Shown in pieces: positions 22,991-33,001 of a stretch of 64,000 nt of DNA. Made by a program: the position numbers and the translations under genes. Location of the stretch: the NCBI RefSeq assembly GCF_029227915.1, contig NC_079881.1, positions 18,697,501-18,761,500 on the forward strand, given 5' to 3'. This stretch comes from Hydractinia symbiolongicarpus (taxonomy: Eukaryota; Cnidaria; Hydrozoa; Anthoathecata; Hydractiniidae). Within the stretch, counting starts at the first letter, position 1, and the number at the start of each line of letters is the position of its first letter. The notes beneath the pieces are model-generated. The model did not search any database, was not told the DNA's origin, and saw nothing but the letters and a program-made list of their open reading frames with translations.

Positions 22991-25900
22991 ATGGCCGCCA
23001 TACGATCATGCTGTCGATGTTCAATTTTCAGAAGGTATACGTTAGTTAGATAACTCTAGCTAGCTAAAGTAGCTAGGTAGACAACAAACATACTTTTATA
23101 ACAGTTGTGATAATTATACATAATTAGTGTGGAAATGTTTATTATAAAATAGAGAATATTTAATGTTGAGCTAGTTGGCTTGGGAAATCTCAAAATCTCT
23201 CCCACCATACTAGCTAGCTAACTACATGCATGTACAAGCTCTAATTCCAGACACTTTTGAAAGGCAAACTAATGTTGGAATTAACGCCCTGTTTTTCTGA
23301 CATAAGACCTATAAGTTTTTTAAGAGCAGCTACCGGTGCTTTAAGTTGAAAGTGTTCTGAAGCTTAACGTGCTGGGTTTTTTCGTAAAAGACAGTAGACT
23401 TACTTAGAGAACCGTTTTTTTTCTTAAAAATTAGAGTGCCGGGTTTTTTGCAGTGATACTTGAGAACGGGGTTTTTTCGTAACAGTTAGTGTCGTTTTTT
23501 TGGAAGATACTTGTTAGTCTTAAAGTGCCAGTTACTTTGTACGAGACAAGGTTACCTTTAGAGTGTCGTAGAAGACAAGTTTACATTTGGAGTGCCAGTT
23601 TTTTTGTAGAGATGTTAGAGCACCGTTTTTTTCGTCAGACTCATTAGACCTAGAGAGCTGGGTTTATTGTAAGATACAAGATTTAGAGTGCCAGTTTTTT
23701 GTAGAAGACAAGGTTATATACCTTAAAGTGCCAGTTTTTTGTAGAGATATTAGAGTGCCGGTTTTTTTCGTGAGACTCATTTAGAGCGCTGTTTTTTTTC
23801 GTGCGATTCAATAGACTTAAAGCACTGGTTTATTTTGAGAGATACTTAGATAACGAAGACGAGTAATCAGTAACTTATGAAATAAAAGTGGATATTGGAG
23901 TAATATATGATCAAAAAATGCAATAGAAAGAGAACATTCTAAAAACTTGAATATATATTTATTCACTTGCCATATTTCCAAATGCTGCTTTTGCACACTG
24001 CATCTGCAAAAAACAAAGTAGCATGATCAAAGAGAGGCATTACCTTTGGCTCTATAACTCCTGCCAGGATTTGAACCTGGATCTCTTATGAATTTCTCCA
24101 CAAGAATCTTACCTTTAGACCACAGGAGTTTCACACAATTCCTATAGAACTGTGGGAATTGCATTATTGTAAAAAATTATTCAAAAACATTTAGCGCAAT
24201 AACAGCCCTAATTAATAAATTCTGTGGTGCGTTATTTGTCACTGTCATAAACGCCACCATCAAACGTTATGTAACTGTCAGGATTTACTTGCAAGTGTTT
24301 TCCATCCTTATAGACACTCTTACAGCTATGGTGAAGGGGCATCCTTGTTGCATAGTTCTATGGAAAACATTACAAAATAAAAGAGCTGACAATTTAAGAG
24401 AATTTTCTTACGAAAAAGCATATATATAAAGAAAATTACTTACGATGAAGTTCGCAATCCTGATGATGCACAAGATTTGAGCGACCTTCCTCCACTAACA
24501 CATGCATACTTTACTCGTGATATTTCAAATCAGGATTTAATTCTCTGTCTTGCTTTTATAGTTCTACAATCCCTTATCCACAATTTTGCAAAATTTCTCT
24601 GCTTATACAAGCTAATTTTTGTAATAATTCTTTAAACGAAGAGTACAACTGACCTTCCACAATGAGAACCATTTTGGAAAGAGCGCGCATGGAGGGAATG
24701 CACAACGTATAGCATGGTGGTCTAGATAAATCACATGACCTAAAAATTTACCAGTTCTTTAGTTAAAGAGCCGGCTAAAAATTTACGGGTTCTTTAGTTA
24801 AAGAGCCGGTACCGGTTCTTTAGCCACGCCATAAGTTTTTTTATGCCATTCTATGTTAAGTCCTCGCCATTATATTGTATTGTGTTTTAAAACGTGATGA
24901 GCTGATTAAAAAGGATGTGGCTAGTGTATTTATTGGGTACTGTTCTGCCCAGATTGCGAACGCGGCCTGTTTATAAGCAGGATGACCGGGTTATGTACGC
25001 GTGCCTCAATTATGTTATATTGCCCTGATTATGTTGTGTTGACCAGATTATAAACGCTGATATAATGGCTGGTCAGGCAGGCTGTGATTGGCATTTTCTT
25101 CAAATACTATTGAAAAGTAGGCATAACGAAAAAAAAAAATGTTTCACCGTAATTCTAAGTATAAACTCATCTTGTGAGTGCATTTCCACATAATACTTCA
25201 CGGAACTATTCGTTTGACAGGAATTACTTGTGGTGAAAGGTATTAAACTAAAATTTAGTTTCTACGTAATTTCATTTTCTTGAGAACAACAACAACTTTG
25301 CCACCAGGGCTATTTGCTTGTCAGAAGTGATGACAAATGATATAAGAGCCGGTCGTCCCGATTATGTTTGTTCTATAAGTGAGGAATCACATAAAAGTGC
25401 CACACATAAGCTGGCCTACCCCGATTATGTTAGTTCCATAAGTCTTAAATACTGTAATGCTTCGAATAACTGCTCCCTTTCTATTAAACGCCCCCCTTGA
25501 ATAGACGCCCCTCCTTTTCAGTCATTTTTTAAATAAACGCCTCCTCTAACAGACGCCCCTCCCTCATAAGGGGCTTTATTCGAGGCGATAGTAAAAGTAT
25601 AGTTACTTATTTATTTATTTCCTAAATCTTAGGTTTAAGGTTGGAAATTTAGTTTTTCGATTTAAAGTTCATTCTCTAAAACATGTAAATATCTTTTATT
25701 TTCTGTTGTGAAGATATATATTATAGGTATCCTTAAAAACTGCAAAGGAGACAAAGTGTAAAAAAGTTAATAAACGCCCCCTCTTTTAAAAGCCCCCTTG
25801 ATAGACGGGCCCCAAAAATTTAATAAACACCCCGGGTGTTTATTTGAAGCATTACGGTAACATTAGACTGTCATACATCAGCTGGCTTGCCCCGATTATG

Positions 25901-28476
25901 TTTGTTCTATAAGTGAGAAATAATATCAAAATGCCGTACATGCCATACATGTTTGTTCTATAAGTGCCAAATAATATAAAGCGTTGTAAATAAGCCTGGC
26001 TGTCCCTATTATGTTTGTTTTGTAGGTGCTAAATAGTATTTTTTAACTGTGGTACATAAGCCAGCCAGTCGTGGTTATGTTGCACTGATTATGTATCTTC
26101 TGCCCTGTTTATAAACGGGCAAGCTGCCGTACCTAATTCAGGCAGCATTCATAATCCAGGCAGAACAGTACCAGCACTTAATAAGCTCAAAATCCTTAAA
26201 GTGTCAGCAAATTTAAAAATTGTCTGTATAATGATATCTTGACATGATATTTGTTAACTGAACAAAGCAGCACACCTTCTAAATCACAACAATGGAATTA
26301 CCTTTTCCAATTTTTTTTTTGCTATAACGATACCTGAATACTGTTTTATCAAACAAAATAATAATATTTTTTGTTACATTCGCTAATTATTAGAGTATAT
26401 ATATACTGGTATACTTTCCTCTCCCAGCTCCTTGCTTGCCACCTTTTAAATGCGATACAAAATGCTCACTTAGCGCTTTCTGTGTCATAAGCCCTGACCG
26501 CGCTGTAAGGACACAAGTCAATTTAATGAATTTAACCCTTGTTTTGAAGGAACAAAGAAATGAATTTTAATATTTTTTTAAATTTTTCTCAGAAAAAATG
26601 CAAATAATACATAAAGGAAGGGACTGATTTACAGTATATATGTCATAATACCTTCTTCGGCTAGATCACATACATACAACTCACCCTCTGGCAACTCACA
26701 TGCACATAAATTAACCTTACTAGGACTTCCCAAGGTTTTTTCTTATAAAAATACAGAAAATATCAGCGGTTTAAGGCTCACCAGAAAATTCTTTAAGATA
26801 TTATGCGTGACAACATAAGTATACCTGACTAACTGAAACATGTGGGATACAACACAAATTTATTTTGTTTTGTTTTTAGATCTTGGACTGCTCTGTGTAA
26901 GTCCCGTGCTTTACCTTACCATGATGTGCAACAATACTCCACAGAACCTCTACCGAGTCCAACAGCCAGTACTGAAAAATACCCTGAACACATCGAATCG
27001 CTTGTAGAACGTATATCAAAGCTAAATCTACTTGAGGTTTCTAGGTTAAATGAATTACTCAAGGTTAGTAAAATTGGATAACTTTACTTTATGAATTGAA
27101 TGTTCAAAGGAATGAATTTGTGAATATTGGGGGTTGAACTTAAAATTAAAATTGTGACTTCTTTTTCGTTAGACTCGACTAAATATTCAGGATACGCCTA
27201 TGATGATGGCAGGCACAGTAGCAGCAGCGCCAGTGGACGAGCCTTCTGTGAGTTTGTAAACATATTGGAATATGTATAGACTTGCCATGATATTAATACT
27301 ATTTTTTGTATAAGAACCAACAGATTCAACGTCAGGGTAACGTGTTCTTATTGTTCAGACATGTTCAGTCTAATATCGTTCTTATTTTGTTCTATTGTTT
27401 TGACCAACATAATTTCACAGTATAATTCAAATATTTGGCGACACAAAATCTCAACAATAAATTCTGCTAAAAATTTCTACCTTAAAGACAGGTGATAAAT
27501 TTTAGTCTTTCCATTATTTCTATTTTTCAAGTATTTTCACCTTGTGGTTCTTGCAAAGTTGTGTTAATAAGAAAATTTGTATTGTTTTTAGTTGTGTCTA
27601 CCAAAAGATGACGAAGTTTGTAAGGATACAAACAATAGCAATTTTTTTCCAATTTGTGTGCTTGAATTGTAGAGTTAGCAAAGTATCCAGTATTTAAAAT
27701 TTTAGTTCCTTTTAGGGAGAAGAAGCAGCGGCAGAAGAGCAGGCTGAATTTGCAGTCAAATTAATCAAATTTGACGACGCAAAGAAAGTGAAACTAATCA
27801 AAGAAATAAAATCAATAATGACAGATATCAACTTAGTCCAGGTATATTTCTTGTATGATTTGTTTATTTATTTATCGACGGGAAGTTCTTTTCAATTGAT
27901 AACTAGTCGGAGAGATTTTGGCTATGAAAATTAGATAAACTTTGGCGAAAAGTTGCGGCAAGAGAATTTTTTTGCAATTCGTGTTTAAATTTTGGAATTT
28001 GAGAAATAAATTTTCTATATTTGAAACAAACATCTACAGTCGAAGTCTTGCAAATATATATCCGAGTATATTTGACAATTCAAAGGTGAAACAACGTATG
28101 AAACGAAAATTATTTTTTAAACTTTTAGTGGGTGTGAATCGACGATTTGAACATTTTGTACTGAATAACTTTAGCTTCTAAAAGTTTCGCGAGATAAAGT
28201 CTTACGAAAAAGGAGACAAAGATGGCGAAGTTTTTTCCGATTAATGTATCTATCGTTTAATTGAGTTTTGTACAAAGTTATGATAGTAATTTTAATAATT
28301 CTATCGCTCAACTTTGTTCCCGCTTCATTTGATTACAAAACTGTTTTTGTCTCTGTTAGGCAAAAAAATTCGTTGAAAGCGTCCCACAAATTGTCAAGGA
28401 AAAGCTGAGTAAGGAAGACGCGGATAAATTAAAGACGCAACTTGAAGCTGTCGGCGCCACGCTGGAAGTCGAGTAA
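22991..28476 (+). CDS. MRPL12: Mitochondrial ribosomal protein bL12m (MRPL12)
   Basis: Five exons: 22991-23034, 26880-27063, 27173-27247, 27716-27841, 28360-28476. Phases join to give 181 residues (human about 198). Exon 1 encodes an Arg/Cys-rich N-terminus (MAAIRSCCRCSIFRR), consistent with a mitochondrial targeting peptide. The N-terminal dimerisation domain is around IESLVERISKLNLLEVSRL, then an Ala/Pro-rich hinge, then the L7/L12 C-terminal domain (EEQAEFAVKL, KVKLIKEIKSI, LVQAKKFVESVPQIVKE, LKTQLEAVGATLEV). The protein forms the large-subunit stalk that recruits translation GTPases and is also reported to bind the mitochondrial RNA polymerase. In the family motif 'LKEAKDLVE..P..+K', Gly positions are partly substituted, as in other mitochondrial forms. 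Intron 1 is 3.8 kb and full of repeats. Confidence 0.95.
23340..23870. repeat. Degenerate minisatellite, about 40-45-bp units
   Basis: Roughly twelve degenerate units built on 'agagtgccagttttttgtag' or 'gggttttttcgt' followed by agacnnn. It lies in MRPL12 intron 1. The open frame at 23587-23784 is only repeat translation. Confidence 0.85.
24057..24129 (-). tRNA. tRNA-like sequence, probably tRNA pseudogene
   Basis: The length (73 nt) is standard for a tRNA. The 7-bp acceptor stem pairs perfectly (ACTCCTG with CAGGAGT). The A box TGGTCTAAAGG and B box GGTTCAAATCC fit consensus, and the T stem CCAGG/CCTGG is perfect. The anticodon arm is odd: the best pairing is CTTGTG with CATAAG around an 8-nt loop (gagaaatt), leaving no canonical 5-bp/7-nt arm, so no anticodon can be assigned safely. 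It lies in MRPL12 intron 1. Confidence 0.45.
24232..24690 (-). CDS. Small hypothetical gene nested in MRPL12 intron 1
   Basis: The best supported part is the last exon, 24232-24357: a clean acceptor (ttttccatag), then NYATRMPLHHSCKSVYK and a continuation ending GGVYDSDK and a stop. An upstream exon, 24444-24494, has a good donor (gtaagt) and joins in frame (ending IIRIANFI). A first exon at 24661-24690 (MRALSKMVLI) would complete 68 residues, but needs a weak donor (gtggaa). The sequence looks protein-like but I do not recognise the family. It runs antisense to MRPL12, inside its first intron. The first exon is a guess; the last is fairly sure to be open and spliced. Confidence 0.45.
24936..26172. 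mobile_element. Non-autonomous TIR element with internal subrepeats
   Basis: The ends are inverted: left 'ggtactgttctgcccagatt', right 'cattcataatccaggcagaa' then cagtacc. The interior has several degenerate copies of 'ccccgattatgtttgttcta' followed by taagtg. No transposase is encoded. It is split by a second MITE at 25450-25859. A target duplication is not obvious. The ORF at 25318-25500 is a by-product of the repeats. Confidence 0.7.
25450..25859. mobile_element. MITE nested inside the larger TIR element
   Basis: Inverted ends TACTGTAATGCTTCGAATAA and (reverse) TACCGTAATGCTTCAAATAA, each starting at a TA, fit a Tc1/mariner-type TA target. The subterminal sequence is C-rich ('taaacgccccccttgaatag' and relatives) in both arms. 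About 410 bp, non-coding. Confidence 0.75.
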
Positions 28477-31276
28477 CACGAGAACGAATATTTTAAACGG
28501 ATATTTAACATTGTAGCGATTCTCTCGGGCGTCTGTATCGATTCCCTTGAGCGTCTGTACACTTTATTGAACGCTTACAAAATGTAAGGTACAGAGAGCT
28601 GTTAATGATGTTGACAATACATTTTTACAAAAATCGTTGTTGTTTCTTCCTTACGAAAGAGTTTGAAAAGTTTCTATGAATCTCAATAGTTTTCGTGAAG
28701 TATGGGACTTATTTATGCGAAATTATGACATCATAAGGTTTCTCTAAAGCAAAGAATTGCTGTGATCGATTATAATTATAATTACTAATCATAAAAGTTC
28801 ATATAAAATGTTTAAAACGCCAAACTAAATAGCAAATAAACCATTATGACTATTTATGCGTTGGTTAAATTGATAAATACAACACCTCGTTCAGATCAAC
28901 CTAATAATGTCATGTATGATTATCGAAATCTTAACCAAAATCTGAACCCTAAATATACTTGCTGTTTTTTATTAACTCTGTTTTGTTATGCTCTATGGCT
29001 ATGATACTTTTGCGTTTTTATAGTTACTTAATAGACACAAGTATACCAAAGTTTTATGTCTTAGATATTGGCCATTACTCGAAACTACCCTTTAAATTTC
29101 TTTAAAATCATTTAGTCGTTCGGATTATCCTTCTAACTTGAACTTCTCCCCTATATTTATAGGTCTCAGAAAAGCCTAGTATCTTAAGGGTTAAGAAGCG
29201 CTCAAAGTTTTCCCAAAAGATATATAAATTTCCAGTTTTCAAGCTCTTTCCTATGAAATCATTTTGTTTCAAAGTAGGGGAAGCTTTACAGCTTACTTTC
29301 CACGTAACTTTATTTTGTATAATAGGGGTTGGAAAGTTGTCTAAGAATTTTTTTATTTTTTGAAAAACCTTTTACACTAGAAGTTCTACAATTAATGCTC
29401 CAAATATCAATCTTAATGACTGAAAACATATATACATCATCATATTTTGGTAAAACTGTTAAATACAACACCTCGCTTAGATCCGAAAGATGATGTCTTG
29501 AGAACCAAACCGGCGAAGCGATTTTTTTTTAAGCAAAATGAAAACAAATAACTCTTCGCATGTTCAGATATATTTTGCCGTTCAATTCGTTTTGTGAAAA
29601 TCCTTCTTTCTAGTCTTTCGAGGCAGCTAACTTAACTTTTTATATAGTAAAGACTCAAATGAATTCAAATGTTCGTCAAAGCACATCAAACTCTCGAGTT
29701 TAATGTAGTGTTCGACGATGTAATGTTGAACGATTTTTTTTAAAAATTGCAAAAGAAGGACAAAATTCTCTCGTTTAAGAAAGTTTGATGAAAATTTCAC
29801 GAACAAGTATTTATCAACCTTTTTCTCCTTCATTAAATTTATTTTTACCGCTTGATGTATTCAGTTGGTATTTTATCACCGCGTTGGAGTTAACACGTAA
29901 ATACGATGTCGAGTGTTTTCGAACGAGTTTTCGTGACAGTCCAGAAAGAACTTAAAAGCTTCACACGTACCCTAAAAATCGTAGAGTTATTGCCAGCCTC
30001 TCATCTGATGAATTGGATATGCCCACCAAGTCTTTTTCTTGGCGAAATCCAACCTAGATCCCAGGACCTCTTTTTCCATATCAGGCGGCGAGACGAACCT
30101 TTTTCGTCAGATCTATCAATAAGCGCAGGGTCAATGAGAGACAAAAAACGCTGGAAACGAGGTTGGGCGAAATTAACTAGGAAATTGCATACAGCATGTA
30201 TTCTAAAATCTGTAACGTCCACATTTTCTGAATTTAAACCGATCTCCTATCTTTAGTCTTTTGACGATGGGCTCTTCAACAGTTGCTGGTGCATCAGTCG
30301 CTACTATCAATTTTAAAACGGATGGACAATTGATCGGTTCAATATTTGTGAAATGTGTTTGATAAAACAGCGTAAATAAATAATTCGATTTATTTTATTG
30401 AACATTCGAAAGTTACTCAAATTTTTATCAAACAGCTGATAGCCTTCTTTTGCGTCTGCATAAAACCCTTTTTCCACCGAAAAACATTTCGCTGCGTCAC
30501 TGGGACTGATCTAGGGTGTCGGAAAGTCTAGATTTTGAGATATAACCTTTTCCGAAATAGTAACACAAATAACCCGCCCTGCGGGTGGCGAGTAAGAAAA
30601 GGGTTAAAAAGGTAAAATAAATATTTTGACACCTTAATTCTTCGGCTCGGCAAAAAATATCAAACATCGTTAAATTAATCTTTTTAGATTGTTGTGTCGC
30701 ACAATTTATCAGCGCGTTATTTTTTAAAATGTCTAAAATTTTTACATACCTTCTCTTTTCTTGGTTTCAGACTAAACTAAATTTTTAAAAATATTGTGAC
30801 CAACCAAAAAAACAATTTAACATTCTTAAGCAAAACTAATCAACATAAATTTGTTACTATAATATTGAGTTCAGTTTATTAGTATACCTAAAATTTTCAT
30901 ATTTTAAAAATATTAAGAGTTTACGGAAATAATTTTCAATTCGAGAATTTTTCTTACGAAAAAGTGAAATTTTGTTTCCGATATTGAATTCTTACCTAAT
31001 GTTAAAAGTCGCACACAATCAGGAAAAATTTAATTACCTCAGCATAACGGAATATTCGTGCGGAATGGAATTTTAAAAATTGCAATTGGTTCAACTTTAA
31101 TCAATTCAGGTGTTTTGTCTTCACTTTTTCATTTTATTCTTATTTCCTCCTTTATGTCGAAAACATTTATCAGATATTAATTCTATTGTTCTAAGATTTC
31201 TAAATTGTGTGTCTGAGCTCGGAGAAAAGGATCTCCTACTACAGCTCTTATTCATTGGTTTCTGATGAAGTTAATG

Positions 31277-31432
31277 ACGGTGGTTATGGTGGTGATGATG
31301 TGATGGTAATAATGGTTGTGACGGTGGTGCTGGTGGTGGTGGTGATGCTAATGGTGATGGTGGTTGTGGTAATGGTGATGGTGGCGCTGGTGGTGATGGT
31401 GTGGTGGTAGTGGTGTGGTTCTAATGTCGGTT
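31277..31432. repeat. GGT/GAT trinucleotide-rich repeat
   Basis: A long run of ggt and gat triplets with occasional gct and gtg. The Val/Met-rich frame at 31207-31410 is simple-repeat translation. Confidence 0.9.
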
Positions 31433-31805
31433 TTGACGGTAATTGTGGTTGTGTTTGACTTATTCGCCATTAGTCAAAAAGAAAAGTTTAATATATATAT
31501 TGTAAGTAAAATTTTATACCTTTTATATCTTTTCCAGTCTTCCCATCATGTCTAACAACTGCACATTGGTAGCAAGCATCTCGTTAAACTTGTAAATTTA
31601 GTTCTTGTTCACATGTCGAATCGTTGGTAAAAACATAATGACTAGGATGTGTATGATATGTATGGTTCGAGTTTGATTATCTTTTTTTACCTTCACCTTT
31701 CGTATTCGCGATTGTCAACAAATAATAAAAGAGCTAACGAGCGTATATATACTTTCCTTAAATTCACTTGTAATATATATATACTACTCGTTAGATATAC
31801 TACTA

Positions 31806-32480
31806 CTAGCCTGTGGAAAATCCACGGGAATTCCCCCGTCGCTACAAAGTCGAGAAAAATTTATCGCACTTCCTATTTTTAGTCTTAAGATTTTGTGTGT
31901 AGTTAACACAGTTATAGATACTAGTCGCCAATCCGTGGAAAACTCCACGGGGTCGCCCGTCCTTTATATGTCGCATTTCGTGTTTCCGCAACAGGGCATA
32001 ACTTTCGCGGACAGACAGACAGACGTATACGGGTATTATAATGTAGACTAGTCGTTGGCCCGTGGAAAAATACACGGGATCGCCCGTCGCAGCTAAGCTA
32101 CCATTTTGCGTGACAGACAGACCGACAGACGTATACGGGTATTATGATATGGATAGTCGTTGCCCGTAGAAAAATCCACGGGTTCGTCCGTCCTTTAAAA
32201 TTACCCGTCGCAACAAAGTGGATAAAAATATATCGCATTTGGTATTGGTGCGCATTATAAAAATTTCGTGCTTCCGTTACGGGACGCCGCTCTCGCGGAC
32301 ACACAGACAGACGACGGCTATTATTAAAGACACTAGTCGTGAATTCGTGGAAGAATCCAAGGGTTCGCCTGTCCTTCATTTATCGCATTTCGTGTTTCCG
32401 TAACACGACTTTTTTCTCGCGCATAAACAGACAGACAGAATACGGCTATTAATAAAGAGACGCTACGGAGATTGTGATAA
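31806..32480. repeat. Tandem array with palindromic core
   Basis: Five units of 105-180 bp start near 31808, 31920, 32047, 32152 and 32331. Each contains a near-palindrome of the form cccgtggaaaaatccacggg followed by 'tcgcccgtc'. Several units also carry 'cagacagacagacgtatacg' then ggtattat. The open frames crossing the array are not genes. Confidence 0.85.
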
Positions 32481-33001
32481 ATTCTAAAATTATACACTCG
32501 GCGCAAAATAACTGACTTGAATTTCGAATTCACATGTATTTTGTTTTCTATAATATATTTTTGCTCTTACACCGTTTTTCTCACGAGTCACGCATTCACG
32601 TATATGTCACGTGACCATCGTAACACAAAATTGCGGGACAATATTTTTGTCCTGCAAGTGTACAATTTAGGGAAGTTCCACTGTACTTTGAAATGAAATA
32701 AAAGTGTATTTGGGTAGAGAATCATCGAAGCAAATAAAATGTCCCATAAACAATATGCGGAATAACTTCCCGATGCTGTTTGACCGTTCAAAAGACTGAA
32801 ATCATTTTACGCATCAGTGAATCTGTATCAAAACACGCAAAAGCTCATACGGCGTATTATTTTTCATTAAATAGAAAGTTTAGAGCAAGGTAGCTTATAA
32901 AAAACGCGCGTTTGATCTGTAAAAAGGGCTCCAAATATAAGGAATTTTTATTTTATAAGTAAGCCCTTGGATAATTTAGGCTACAGTTGTTATTTTGAAA
33001 C

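Larger units (their letters stand above)
28477..33001. other. Gene-poor repetitive interval
   Basis: There is no convincing exon between MRPL12 and the astacin gene. The interval holds a foldback-like fragment near 30038-30170 (cctagatcccaggacctc motif), a GGT/GAT-rich simple repeat and a palindromic tandem array. The ORF at 29906-30256 spans the foldback fragment and has no recognisable domain. Confidence 0.6.

Noticed and set aside
29906-30256. 116-codon plus-strand ORF
   Set aside because: It crosses a dispersed foldback-type repeat and has no domain; the opposite strand is open over the same region.
31207-31410. Val/Met-rich ORF
   Set aside because: Direct translation of the GGT/GAT simple repeat.
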